In this document: one piece after another, positions 35,899 to 45,070 of the stretch
Position numbering within the stretch: position 1 is the stretch's first letter
Layout of the letters: every line of letters begins with the position of its first letter
NCBI GenBank assembly: GCA_041672845.1
Contig: JBAYYV010000006.1
Location: forward strand, 1-64,000
DNA from: JBAYDV01 sp041672845
Lineage (GTDB): Bacteria; Bacteroidota; Bacteroidia; Bacteroidales; UBA932
Reading direction: 5' to 3'
DNA length: 64,000 nucleotides
Notes under the pieces: generated by a model
What the model was told of the DNA's origin: nothing
Databases searched by the model: none
The model's input: only the letters and a program-made list of their open reading frames with translations
Program-made: the position numbers and the translations under genes

Positions 35899-37236
35899 AT
35901 GAGCAAATATGTAACAGCTATAGATTTAGGTACTACTAAAATCGTAGCAGCCGTAGGTGAAAAATCTGCTGGTGGAATTAAAATTTTAGCCTATTCTAGA
36001 GTTAAATCTACAGGTATAATAAAAGGAGAAGTGGTAAACATTAAAAAAGTTTGTGACGCTCTTAAACCTGCATTAAGTGACTTACAGAATAAAATAGAAG
36101 GATATAGAATAGATAAAGAAAAAATATATGTAGGAATTACTGCTCAAAATTTAAGATGTATCTCAGATTCCTGCTGTAATCAAAGATCTAACCCTACTGA
36201 TTACATAACAGAAGAAGAATTAAACACATACATTGAAAAAATGTATAATACTAAGGTAGAAGCTAATGAAAAGGTAATTTATTGCTCACCTCAGTTTTAT
36301 AACATAGATGAATATCAAGGTGTAAAAGATGCTGTGGGTATGACAGGAAATACTATTGAGGCTTATTATCAGTTATTTATCGGCAAAAAGACTCCTTCTC
36401 TTCAAGCTGAACAAACTATTATACGAAGTGGTCTTAAATTAGAAACAATCGTTCTTAATCCTATCGCTACATCTTTATCAGTATTAGATGACGAAGATAA
36501 AGAATTGGGTTGTGTTATGGTAGATATAGGTAGCGGTACGACTGATATGGTTATTTATCATGATAAAGTAATTCGTTATGCAGCCGTTATTCCTTTCGCT
36601 GGTAATTCTATTACTGAAGATATCAGACAAGAATGCGAATTAGCTCAGAAAACAGCTGAAGCTATAAAACAAAAACAAGGAACAGCTATTGTGTCTGCCG
36701 ACAATAACGACAAGAACATCACCATTAAAAGTGAAGATGGCATTACCAAGAAAATTCCTTTTAATAAATTAACAGAAACTATAGAAGCTAGAGCAAGTGA
36801 AATCTGTGCTACTATAAAACATGAAATAGAAAAATCAGGTTACCAAGGAAAATTGAGAAGAGGTATAATCCTTACTGGGGGATCTTCTTCATTAACCCAT
36901 CTACAAATCTTATTGAAAGAAATTACAGGATTAAATGTTTTTATAAAAACTCCTAGTACATCTAAGGAAATCATGAACACCTCAGTACCTGAGATAACTA
37001 AACGAAATTCTTCTACTATCTGTGGTCTAATCCAATATGGATTCATGAATATGGAAAAAAGAGGAATAGAAATAGAAGAAAATAACCCTACTCTATTCGG
37101 AACTGAAGTAGAAAAAACAGAAGAAGAAAAAGAAAAAGAATCAAATTATAAGAAATCTAAAAAGAAAAAGAAAAAAGAAAGAAGTATCGGTGGTTTCTTA
37201 GATGATTTTTTCAGTAGTAAAAATGATGATGCTTAA
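35899..37236 (+). CDS. ftsA: Division protein FtsA
   Basis: An actin-like ATPase that tethers FtsZ to the membrane. The 445-residue protein has AIDLGTTKIVAAVGE (phosphate 1), VMVDIGSGTTDMVIY (phosphate 2) and GIILTGGSSSL (adenosine). The C-terminal part is a long lysine-rich linker (KKSKKKKKKERS) ending in GGFLDDFFSS, a short amphipathic stretch that would be the membrane anchor. A short repeat-like leader (35864-35898) separates it from ftsQ. Confidence 0.94.
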   Translation: MSKYVTAIDLGTTKIVAAVGEKSAGGIKILAYSRVKSTGIIKGEVVNIKKVCDALKPALSDLQNKIEGYRIDKEKIYVGITAQNLRCISDSCCNQRSNPTDYITEEELNTYIEKMYNTKVEANEKVIYCSPQFYNIDEYQGVKDAVGMTGNTIEAYYQLFIGKKTPSLQAEQTIIRSGLKLETIVLNPIATSLSVLDDEDKELGCVMVDIGSGTTDMVIYHDKVIRYAAVIPFAGNSITEDIRQECELAQKTAEAIKQKQGTAIVSADNNDKNITIKSEDGITKKIPFNKLTETIEARASEICATIKHEIEKSGYQGKLRRGIILTGGSSSLTHLQILLKEITGLNVFIKTPSTSKEIMNTSVPEITKRNSSTICGLIQYGFMNMEKRGIEIEENNPTLFGTEVEKTEEEKEKESNYKKSKKKKKKERSIGGFLDDFFSSKNDDA

Positions 37237-37284
37237 TAAGATAATACTTTATAAATTCATGAAGCTCTAAAAGTAAAGATAACA

Positions 37285-38562
37285 ATGCTTAATATTAAGA
37301 AAAAACAAGATATAAAAGAAGAGATGCCTGAGATTATCCCTTCTAATTGGGATATTAAAAAATCTATAATTAAAGTTATAGGTGTAGGCGGTGGAGGGTC
37401 CAATGCTGTAACTCAGATGTACCACAAGAGTATTAAGGATGTGGAATTTATGATTAGCAACACTGATGCTCAAGCATTATCTAAATCTGATGTGCCTGAA
37501 AAACTTCAGTTAGGAGAAGTCCTTACCGGAGGACGTGGAGCCGGATGTAATCCATTAGTAGGTAAAGAATCTGCTCAAGAATCTGAAGAAATCATAAAAA
37601 ATCATCTAGGAGATGGTATAGAAATGGCCTTCATAACAGCAGGTATGGGAGGAGGAACAGGTACAGGAGCTGCTCCTATCATAGCTCGTATAGCTAAAGA
37701 GATGGGTATGTTAACTATAGCTGTAGTCACTCAACCTTTTAAAGACGAAGGATACGATGCATTAAAAAGAGCATATGATGGTATTATGGAAATAGCCAAA
37801 TATGTAGACTCATTATTGATAGTAGATAATCAAAAAGTATATAGTATATATCCAGAATTAACTATTTTAGAAGCCTTTCCTAAAGTAGATGAAGTCTTAT
37901 TCACTGCTGTAAAAGGAGTCGCCGAAATTATTACAGGAAGTGGTTATATAAATGTAGATTTTGCTGACCTTAAAACCACCATGAAAAATTCTGGTATGGC
38001 TATTATGGGAGTAGGTGAAGCTAAAGGAGAAAATAGAGCTATAGAAGTAGTTCAGAAAGCTTTTACTTCTCCTCTATTAGAACAAGATGATATTAGATCT
38101 GCTAAAAATGTATTAGTAAACATATCTACAAGTAGCAAAAATGGATTAAAAGCTAAAGAGTTAGAAGCCTTAATGAAAGAAATTAAAAACTTCACTGGGA
38201 TAACTAAACAGTTTAAAAGAGGTATAGCCATAGATGATACTTTAACAGAAGATAGTATAAGATTAGTCGTAGTAGCTACTGGATATAAAATGAATTTGGT
38301 ACCTCCACTAGACTTAGAACCTGATGATACTGAAGATGATATAATAGTAGATACTTCAGAAACTTCTGATGAAGATGCTGGACGTATAATACTTAATCCC
38401 GTAGATCAAAATATGGATACCACTATCAATACTTCAGAAAGAATGGATATAAAATCTATACCTATCTACACTCAAGACATCAGTATTATAGATATGGAGA
38501 ATCAAACAGCGTTAGAAAGAAAGAGAAAAATACAAAAAGAAAAGAAAAATGGAAAAATCTAA
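37285..38562 (+). CDS. ftsZ: Tubulin-like division protein FtsZ
   Basis: A GTPase that forms the division ring. The 425-residue protein has GVGGGGSNAV, the GGGTGTGAAPI tubulin signature, ISNTDAQAL and TQPFKDEGYDALKRAYDG. The usual C-terminal FtsA-binding peptide (like PAYLRR) is not obvious. The end reads DMENQTALERKRKIQKEKK, possibly a diverged version. The last 14 bp overlap gltX. Last division gene of the cluster. Confidence 0.95.
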   Translation: MLNIKKKQDIKEEMPEIIPSNWDIKKSIIKVIGVGGGGSNAVTQMYHKSIKDVEFMISNTDAQALSKSDVPEKLQLGEVLTGGRGAGCNPLVGKESAQESEEIIKNHLGDGIEMAFITAGMGGGTGTGAAPIIARIAKEMGMLTIAVVTQPFKDEGYDALKRAYDGIMEIAKYVDSLLIVDNQKVYSIYPELTILEAFPKVDEVLFTAVKGVAEIITGSGYINVDFADLKTTMKNSGMAIMGVGEAKGENRAIEVVQKAFTSPLLEQDDIRSAKNVLVNISTSSKNGLKAKELEALMKEIKNFTGITKQFKRGIAIDDTLTEDSIRLVVVATGYKMNLVPPLDLEPDDTEDDIIVDTSETSDEDAGRIILNPVDQNMDTTINTSERMDIKSIPIYTQDISIIDMENQTALERKRKIQKEKKNGKI

Positions 38563-40180
38563 AGTTAGAGTAAGATTTGCACCAAGTCCTACAGGCCCTC
38601 TTCATATGGGAGGCGTGAGAACTGCATTATATAATTATTTATTTGCTAAACAAAATGGAGGAACATTTATTCTAAGAATAGAGGATACTGATTCTACTAG
38701 ATTTGTTCCAGGTGCTGAAGATTATATTATCGAAGCATTAAAGTGGTGTGGAATTAACCCTGATGAAGGTTTAGATAAAGACGGACACATAGTTCAGTCT
38801 TCCGACAATAATAATCCTTATGGTCCTTATCGTCAGTCTTTAAGAAAAGATATTTATAAAAAATATGCTGATAAATTAATAGAAAATGGCCACGCTTATT
38901 ATGCTTTTGATAGTTCAGAAGATTTAAATCGTCGCCGTGAAGAAGCTGAAGCCCACAAATATACATTCACATATAACTACATTACTCGTAAAGAACTAAA
39001 TAACTCTTTAACATTGTCGCCAGACAAAACAAAAGAATTATTAGAAACTACGACTAACTGGACTATTCGTTTCAAAAACCCTGAAGATAAAATGATTAAA
39101 ATGCATGATATCATAAGAGGCGACATAGAAATGAACTCAAATACACTAGATGATAAAGTTCTTTGGAAAAGAAATGATGAACTTCCTACTTATCACTTGG
39201 CTAACATAGTAGATGATCATTTAATGAAGATTTCTCATGTTATCAGAGGCGAAGAATGGTTACCATCCCTTCCGCTACATTACATGTTATATGATGCTTT
39301 CGGCTGGACAGATAGTCAACCAGAATTCGCACATCTTTCACTATTATTAAAACCTACAGGAAAAGGTAAATTAAGTAAACGTGACGGTGATAAAATGGGT
39401 TTCCCTATATTCCCATTAGAATGGAAAGCTCCTACGGGTGAGATATCTCACGGTTATCGTGAAGATGGATATTTCCCAGAAGCATTTGTAAATATTATAG
39501 CACTACTTGGCTGGAACCCAGGAACAGAACAAGAAATTTTCAGTCTTAAAGAACTAATCGATGTTTTCTCTTTAGAAAGAGTCGTAAAGGCTGGTGCTCG
39601 TTTCAATCCAGAAAAAGCACATTGGTTTAATCAAGAATATCTACGTATGAAAGATGATAAAACTCTAGCTAAAGAATTTATGGAAATGCTAAAGGTTAAA
39701 CCTTTCGATAACTCTACTAACGAAGATGGCGCTAAAGATTTGATCAACAATTCTCGTATAAATGATCTTGAGTATATCACTAAAGCTATAAGTTTAAATA
39801 AAGATCGCGCGACATTCGTGAAAGATTTCTATAATTTAACAGATTTCTTCTTTTACGCCCCTATAGAATATTCAGCTAAAACAGTTAAAAAATTCTGGAA
39901 AAATGAAATTCCTTCTCATATAGAAGAAATTAAAGATGTAATAAAAAATATAGAAACATTTGATGTCGAAACAGTTAGTAAAACTATCCACGATTACATC
40001 GAAACACACGAATGGCCATTTGGGAAAGTAATGAACTCACTTCGTCTAGCATTAGTCGGAGCATCCAAAGGTCCAGATATGGTAGAAATATTAGTACTCC
40101 TAGGAAAAGATGAAAGCATCATGAGAATCGAAAGAGCTCTAGCCAACATCAAACCAAGACAAACCCTACCACAATCATAG
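38549..40180 (+). CDS. gltX: Glutamyl-tRNA synthetase
   Basis: Class I synthetase. The 543-residue protein has the HIGH-like motif PLHMGGVRTALYNYL and the KMSKS-like KLSKRDGDKMG. A stretch after KLSKR (FPLEWKAPTGEISHGYREDG) lengthens the protein compared with E. coli, as in other Bacteroidota. The start lies inside the ftsZ 3' end, so it is probably the last gene of the dcw transcript. It converges with galE, leaving 15 bp between stops. Confidence 0.95.
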   Translation: MEKSKVRVRFAPSPTGPLHMGGVRTALYNYLFAKQNGGTFILRIEDTDSTRFVPGAEDYIIEALKWCGINPDEGLDKDGHIVQSSDNNNPYGPYRQSLRKDIYKKYADKLIENGHAYYAFDSSEDLNRRREEAEAHKYTFTYNYITRKELNNSLTLSPDKTKELLETTTNWTIRFKNPEDKMIKMHDIIRGDIEMNSNTLDDKVLWKRNDELPTYHLANIVDDHLMKISHVIRGEEWLPSLPLHYMLYDAFGWTDSQPEFAHLSLLLKPTGKGKLSKRDGDKMGFPIFPLEWKAPTGEISHGYREDGYFPEAFVNIIALLGWNPGTEQEIFSLKELIDVFSLERVVKAGARFNPEKAHWFNQEYLRMKDDKTLAKEFMEMLKVKPFDNSTNEDGAKDLINNSRINDLEYITKAISLNKDRATFVKDFYNLTDFFFYAPIEYSAKTVKKFWKNEIPSHIEEIKDVIKNIETFDVETVSKTIHDYIETHEWPFGKVMNSLRLALVGASKGPDMVEILVLLGKDESIMRIERALANIKPRQTLPQS

Positions 40181-40195
40181 GTCTAAAACGTAAGT

Positions 40196-41227
40196 TTATT
40201 TTATTCCACTAAGTTTTTTCTGCCAGTTCCATGCTGAAAGAAGAACATCTGATATAGAAGTATCAGCTTTCCAGCCTAATTCCTTATTAGCTTTAGTAGG
40301 ATCTGCCCATAATTGAATAATATCACCAGGTCTTCTATCCACGAATTTGTAAGGTAATTTAACACCTGTAACTTTAATAAATTCAGTAACTAATTCTAAC
40401 ACTGAAAGGCCATTACCTGTACCCAAATTAAAGATTTCAAAATTAGATTTAGAATTATTTCCTAGTAATCTGTCGACTGCCTTTACATGAGCCTTAGCTA
40501 AATCTACTACATAAATATAATCTCTGATACATGTTCCGTCAGGTGTAGGATAATCTTTACCGAATATACTTAATTCTTTTCTTATTCCTGCTGCTGTCTG
40601 AGTGATATAAGGGATAAGATTCTGAGGTATTCCTATTGGCAATTCACCTATTTCAGAAGAAGGATGAGATCCTATAGGATTAAAATATCTTAATGCTATA
40701 ATTTTATAATCTTTATCTGATTTTACCACATCTTTTAAAATGTCTTCAGATATTTGTTTAGTTCTACCATAAGGACTTTCAGCAGGTTTAGTAGGAGCTG
40801 TTTCGCTTACTGGTAATGAATCTGGTTCACCATAAACAGTACAAGAAGAAGAGAAAACAATATTTCCTTTAGCCGTCTTCATTAAGTCTATTAAGTTCAT
40901 TAATGAAATAAGATTGTTTTCATAATATTTCATAGGATGAGCGACTGATTCTCCTACAGCTTTAAATGCAGCGAAGTGTATAGCAGCTGTTATATCAGGA
41001 TATCTCTCAAATACTTTCTTAAAAGATTCTGCATGACTGCAGTTAGCACCCATAAACGGAACTTTCTTACCTACTATCTTTTCTATTCCGTTTAAAACCT
41101 TAGCTGAAGAATTAGAGAAATTATCGATGCCTACCACATCGTAACCAGCATTTACAAGTTCACAAATAGTGTGAGAACCTATAAAGCCAGTAGCTCCAGT
41201 TACTAATACTCTTCCTTTATTTTTCAT
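40196..41227 (-). CDS. galE: UDP-glucose 4-epimerase
   Basis: A short-chain dehydrogenase-fold epimerase linking UDP-glucose and UDP-galactose. The 343-residue protein has the NAD loop GATGFIGSHTICEL, the catalytic SSSCTVYG and the Tyr-Lys pair YGRTK, and later LRYFNPIGSHPSSEIGE, RDYIYVVDLAKAH and NLGTGNGLSVLEL, all family landmarks. It is single on its strand, with a repeat-bearing upstream region (41228-41413). Confidence 0.94.
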   Translation of the reverse strand: MKNKGRVLVTGATGFIGSHTICELVNAGYDVVGIDNFSNSSAKVLNGIEKIVGKKVPFMGANCSHAESFKKVFERYPDITAAIHFAAFKAVGESVAHPMKYYENNLISLMNLIDLMKTAKGNIVFSSSCTVYGEPDSLPVSETAPTKPAESPYGRTKQISEDILKDVVKSDKDYKIIALRYFNPIGSHPSSEIGELPIGIPQNLIPYITQTAAGIRKELSIFGKDYPTPDGTCIRDYIYVVDLAKAHVKAVDRLLGNNSKSNFEIFNLGTGNGLSVLELVTEFIKVTGVKLPYKFVDRRPGDIIQLWADPTKANKELGWKADTSISDVLLSAWNWQKKLSGIK

Positions 41228-41243
41228 GTTCTTAGTTTATTAA

Positions 41244-41301
41244 TTTCTATTAATACTATTTCTACTAATACTGTTTCTATTAATACTATTTATTAATATA
41301 G
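41244..41301. repeat. 15-bp tandem repeat upstream of galE
   Basis: TTTCTATTAATACTA at 41244, TTTCTACTAATACTG at 41259 and TTTCTATTAATACTA at 41274 are followed by a decayed unit. It lies within the galE leader (reverse strand), before the divergent rpiB gene. Confidence 0.85.
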
Positions 41302-41385
41302 TCTATTTCTATAGACTTATACTATCTTTTTATATCCTTTTCGATTCTTATTTAAGATTTATATCATACAAAGATAATTTATTTT

Positions 41386-41393
41386 TAAATTTG
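41386..41393 (+). promoter_or_regulatory. -7 box of the rpiB promoter
   Basis: TAAATTTG matches TAnnTTTG, 20 bp before the rpiB ATG, giving a leader of only about 14 nt. No clear TTTG at -33. Confidence 0.55.
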
Positions 41394-41413
41394 TAGAAAA
41401 TAATAAAAGACTT

Positions 41414-41845
41414 ATGATAGGAATAGCTAGTGATCATGCAGGGTACGAACTTAAAGGTATCCTTATTCCATTTCTAAAAGGAATGGGTAAAGAAGTTAAA
41501 GATTTCGGATGTAATTCACCAGAAAGCATGGACTACCCAGATGTAGCTCATCCATTGGCACAAGCCATAGAAAAAGGTGAAATAGAGATTGGAATAACTA
41601 TTTGTGGCTCAGGAAATGGAATTAGTATGACCATGAATAAATATCCATCTATCCGCGCTGCACTATGCTGGGAACCTGAATTGGCCGCTCTAGCCAAACA
41701 ACATAATAACGCAAATGTTTTGTCTCTACCTGCTAGATTTATTAGCACAGATAACGCTAAAGAAATCGTGAAAATGTTCTTCGCTAGCAAGTTTGAAGGT
41801 GGGAGACATCTACGTCGAATAAATAAGATTCCTATTAAGAAATAA
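41414..41845 (+). CDS. rpiB: Ribose 5-phosphate isomerase B
   Basis: Interconverts ribulose 5-phosphate and ribose 5-phosphate. The 143-residue LacAB/RpiB fold has MIGIASDHAGYELK (catalytic-site Asp and His), the proton-transfer Cys in TICGSGNGISM, MDYPDVAHPLA and EGGRHLRRI. Length is normal. Short 5' leader from a TAAATTTG box. Confidence 0.95.
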   Translation: MIGIASDHAGYELKGILIPFLKGMGKEVKDFGCNSPESMDYPDVAHPLAQAIEKGEIEIGITICGSGNGISMTMNKYPSIRAALCWEPELAALAKQHNNANVLSLPARFISTDNAKEIVKMFFASKFEGGRHLRRINKIPIKK

Positions 41846-41880
41846 GTACTCTAATTAAAAATAGAAGTACTCTAATTAAG
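41844..41880. repeat. 21-bp direct repeat between rpiB and truB
   Basis: AAGTACTCTAATTAA occurs at 41844 and again at 41865, a 21-bp period, starting in the last codons of rpiB. It is one more of the short tandem duplications found in the gaps of this region. Confidence 0.7.
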
Positions 41881-41906
41881 GAATAAACTCTACTAATATT
41901 TTTTTC

Positions 41907-42644
41907 ATGGAGAATAATTATAAATTAATCACCAAGGATAATCTCGAAATCCTGTCGGACAATATCGAAGATTATCCAGGAGGAATAGTTATCCCTATCG
42001 ATAAACCTCTAAAATGGACTTCTTTTAATGCTGTCCATAAATTGAGGTACAAATTTCAACATCATTTCTCTATGAAAAAGTTTAAGATAGGCCATGCTGG
42101 AACATTGGATCCATTGGCGACCGGCATACTTATTATCTGTGCAGGGAAAGCCACGAAACTAGCAGAAACTTTTCAAGCCGAAGAAAAAGAATACATAGCA
42201 GAAGTAACTTTCGGAGCTACTACACCTTGTTTTGATCGTGAAAAAGAAATAGATCATAGATATCCTTTCGAGCACATTACTCGTGAAGGGATTGAAAATA
42301 TTCTACCCAAATTTATAGGAGAACAGCTTCAAAAACCACCTATTTTTTCTGCAAAAATGATTAATGGTGTACGTGCTTATGAAATAGCTCGAAAAGGTCA
42401 AGATGTTAAAATGAACAAAGCACTTATTAACATATATAGTATTGAATTAATATCATTTGAATTACCAATACTAAAAATTAGAGTTCGCTGTTCAAAAGGT
42501 ACTTATATCAGAGCTCTAGCTAGGGATTTAGGCCTAGCAGCTAATAGTGGAGCATATTTAACAGGATTAAGAAGAACTATGTCAGGATTATTCACATTAA
42601 AAGATGCAGTTACTATTGAAGAATGCGACGCATTATTTAATTAA
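41907..42644 (+). CDS. truB: tRNA pseudouridine(55) synthase
   Basis: Makes the T-loop pseudouridine of tRNAs. The 245-residue protein has the catalytic Asp in GHAGTLDPLATGIL, preceded by IDKPLKWTSF, and later KEYIAEVTFGATT, QKPPIFSAKMINGVRAYEIAR and CSKGTYIRALARDLG. The C-terminal PUA part is short, as in other Bacteroidota. Confidence 0.95.
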   Translation: MENNYKLITKDNLEILSDNIEDYPGGIVIPIDKPLKWTSFNAVHKLRYKFQHHFSMKKFKIGHAGTLDPLATGILIICAGKATKLAETFQAEEKEYIAEVTFGATTPCFDREKEIDHRYPFEHITREGIENILPKFIGEQLQKPPIFSAKMINGVRAYEIARKGQDVKMNKALINIYSIELISFELPILKIRVRCSKGTYIRALARDLGLAANSGAYLTGLRRTMSGLFTLKDAVTIEECDALFN

Positions 42645-42694
42645 AATAATTGTAATTATGTGAAACATTTTTCATTTTCTTTCGTAGAATAAAT

Positions 42695-43744
42695 ATGAAA
42701 CTTTCACAATTCAATTTCAAATTAACGCTTAATCAAATAGCGAAATATCCAACAGAATTTCGAGACGACTCTAAATTAATGGTGTTACACCGTGATACAG
42801 GAGACATCGAACATAAAACTTTCCATGACATTATTAATTACTGCGAGAAAGGTGATACTTTCGTTTTTAACGATACTAAGGTTTTCCCAGCTAGACTTCG
42901 TGGTAACAAAGAAAAAACTGGAGCAGAAATAGAAGTTTTTCTTTTAAGAGAACTTAATAAAGACCAACGATTATGGGACGTATTAGTAGATCCTGCTCGT
43001 AAAATAAGGATTGGTAATAAACTGTATTTCGGAGAAAATGGTTCTTTAGTAGCTGAAGTCATAGACAATACTACTTCTAGAGGTAGAACTCTTAGATTTC
43101 TTTTCGATGGATCTTACGAAGAATTTAAAGAAAATCTGTATGCTCTAGGCGAAATGCCTGTTCCAAAATGGATTCGTGAAACAGCTGAAGAGATTGATAC
43201 TGAAAGGTTTCAAACTATCTATGCTAAAAATGAAGGAGCTGTAGCTTCTCCTGCTGCTGGACTTCATTTTACTCGTGAACTTTTTAAAAGATTGGAGCTT
43301 AAAGACGTAAATAAGGCTTTCCTTACTCTTCATATGGGATTAGGACATTTTCGTAAAGTCAATGTAGAAGACCTATCTAAACATAAGATGGACTCTGAAC
43401 AAATGCTTATTAATGAAGAAACAGCTAAAATTATTAATAATACCAAGAGAAAAGGTCATAAAATATTTGCAGTCGGAGTAACTACTGTAAGAGCTCTAGA
43501 AACTCCTGTTACTACTAAAAACGAAGTAACTGCTTTCGACGGCTGGACTAACAAATTTATTTTCCCTCCATACGACTTTCGTATCCCTGATGCTATGATT
43601 ACTAACTTTCACTTACCTATGTCGACTATGCTTATGTCAGCAGCAGCCTTTGGCGGTTATGATAATATAATAAAGGCCTACAAGGTAGCTAAGAAAGAAG
43701 GTTATAGATTTAGCACTTATGGAGACGCAATGCTTATTATATAA
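42695..43744 (+). CDS. queA: S-adenosylmethionine:tRNA ribosyltransferase-isomerase
   Basis: Builds epoxyqueuosine on tRNA by transferring the ribosyl part of SAM. The 349-residue protein has FNDTKVFPARLRG, EVFLLRELN, YQTIYA-like RFQTIYAKNEGAVASPAAGLH split by the active-site region, LHMGLGHFRKV and TNFHLPMSTMLMSAAAFGG. It follows truB by 50 bp, two tRNA-modifying enzymes in a row. No preQ1 riboswitch was seen ahead of it. Confidence 0.95.
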   Translation: MKLSQFNFKLTLNQIAKYPTEFRDDSKLMVLHRDTGDIEHKTFHDIINYCEKGDTFVFNDTKVFPARLRGNKEKTGAEIEVFLLRELNKDQRLWDVLVDPARKIRIGNKLYFGENGSLVAEVIDNTTSRGRTLRFLFDGSYEEFKENLYALGEMPVPKWIRETAEEIDTERFQTIYAKNEGAVASPAAGLHFTRELFKRLELKDVNKAFLTLHMGLGHFRKVNVEDLSKHKMDSEQMLINEETAKIINNTKRKGHKIFAVGVTTVRALETPVTTKNEVTAFDGWTNKFIFPPYDFRIPDAMITNFHLPMSTMLMSAAAFGGYDNIIKAYKVAKKEGYRFSTYGDAMLII

Positions 43745-43828
43745 TTAATAGAAACACTCATTTACAAACGATTAGAAACGTATAGAAAACCATATAATCG
43801 TTTATAAGCGATTAAGATAAAACTTTTA

Positions 43829-43863
43829 AAATCCCATATTACTAATTTTGTAATATGGGATTT
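43829..43863 (+). promoter_or_regulatory. dprA promoter held inside a perfect 12-bp inverted repeat
   Basis: AAATCCCATATT (43829-43840) and AATATGGGATTT (43852-43863) are perfect inverted arms. The 11-nt loop contains TAATTTTG (43843-43850), a consensus -7 box. The right arm contains the dprA ATG at 43855, so transcription would start at or next to the start codon and the mRNA would be leaderless. The arms could be an operator that masks the promoter, or an RNA or DNA hairpin. No -33 TTTG. Confidence 0.6.
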
Positions 43864-44988
43864 ATTAATAATATAGAAGATAATACAAGAGAAGACGAAC
43901 TAGTTTATGCAATAGCCCTAAGTCAAATATTTTATTACGAATGTGCCAAATCTAGGGAGTTAATAGATAAAATTAAATTTCCATCTGATATTTTCAATAT
44001 GAATAAATCAGATTTAGAAACATTATTAGGAAGAAATAACTCTACTTACATAGATAAAGTCCTTAATAAAAAAGATTTTACGAATATATATAAAGAGATA
44101 GAATGGGCTGAAAAACATGGAATTAAAATTTATTGGATAAATGATTCTACTTATCCTAAAAGACTTCGAGAATGCTGTGATGCACCTCTAGCATTATTTT
44201 ATAAAGGTAATGCCGATTTAAATGCAGAAAGAATAATCGCTATAGTAGGAACTAGATCACCTACTGTTTATGGCCGAGATAGTGTTAGAAAAATAATCAA
44301 ATCACTTTCTATGCTTGATAAGCCTCCTATTATATTAAGTGGGTTAGCTTATGGTATAGATATCACTGCTCATAGGCAAGCTTTAAGTTTTGGTCTAGAT
44401 ACTATAGGAGTAGTAGCACATGGATTAGATATGATTTATCCTAATTGTCATAGAAATGATGCTGCTAAAATGACTAAACAAGGAGGTATTTTAACAGATT
44501 TCACTTCCGGTACTACTCCCTTTAAAAATAATTTTAGAAGAAGAAATAGAATAATAGCTGGATTAGCTAATGCCGTAATTTTAATAGAATCTACTATCAC
44601 AGGAGGGGGAATGCTAACTATGAAAATGGCAGATTCTTACGATAGAGATTTGTTCGCTGTTCCAGGAAGAATTAATGATCTTAAATCCGAAGGCTGTAAC
44701 CAGCTTATTCATAGCAAATTGGCGTCAGCTATATATAAACCTGTAAATATTGCTAATTCGCTGGGGTGGCGAAGCCCTAAAGATAAAAAGGATATTCAAA
44801 AGATTATTCAGTCTAATGATAATGAAATCATAAAGAAGATTTTAACTTTATTATCTACTTCTTCTATGAATTTATCTAGTCTGCACGAAAAAATAGGTGA
44901 TGAAATAAGCCCCCTACTGATAAACATTACTAATTTAGAAATAGAGGGTCGTATTTTTAAAGATATATATGGAATGTATTCTATATAA
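43855..44988 (+). CDS. dprA: DNA processing protein DprA
   Basis: Binds incoming single-stranded DNA during transformation and loads RecA. The 377-residue protein has an N-terminal helical domain, the Rossmann part with IVGTRSPTVYGRDSV, ILSGLAYGIDITAHR, GVVAHGLDMIYPNCH and RRRNRIIAGLANAVILIE, and a C-terminal winged-helix segment (about residues 310-377). The family glycine and arginine motifs are intact, so it should work. Its start codon sits in the right arm of an inverted repeat that encloses its promoter. Confidence 0.94.
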   Translation: MGFINNIEDNTREDELVYAIALSQIFYYECAKSRELIDKIKFPSDIFNMNKSDLETLLGRNNSTYIDKVLNKKDFTNIYKEIEWAEKHGIKIYWINDSTYPKRLRECCDAPLALFYKGNADLNAERIIAIVGTRSPTVYGRDSVRKIIKSLSMLDKPPIILSGLAYGIDITAHRQALSFGLDTIGVVAHGLDMIYPNCHRNDAAKMTKQGGILTDFTSGTTPFKNNFRRRNRIIAGLANAVILIESTITGGGMLTMKMADSYDRDLFAVPGRINDLKSEGCNQLIHSKLASAIYKPVNIANSLGWRSPKDKKDIQKIIQSNDNEIIKKILTLLSTSSMNLSSLHEKIGDEISPLLINITNLEIEGRIFKDIYGMYSI

Positions 44989-45002
44989 TATTATATTTTA
45001 TA

Positions 45003-45070
45003 CTTATAATTAAGTAAGTTCTTATAATTAAGTAAGTTCTTATATTTAAGTAAGTTCTTATATTTAAGTT
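45003..45070. repeat. 18-bp tandem repeat between dprA and the phosphate transporter
   Basis: Units CTTATAATTAAGTAAGTT at 45003 and 45021, CTTATATTTAAGTAAGTT at 45039 and a partial one at 45057. It fills the gap between the convergent dprA and pit genes. Confidence 0.9.

Noticed and set aside
42645..42694. preQ1 riboswitch before queA
   Set aside because: Only 50 bp, with no pseudoknot-capable stem and C-rich and A-rich segments; nothing convincing.
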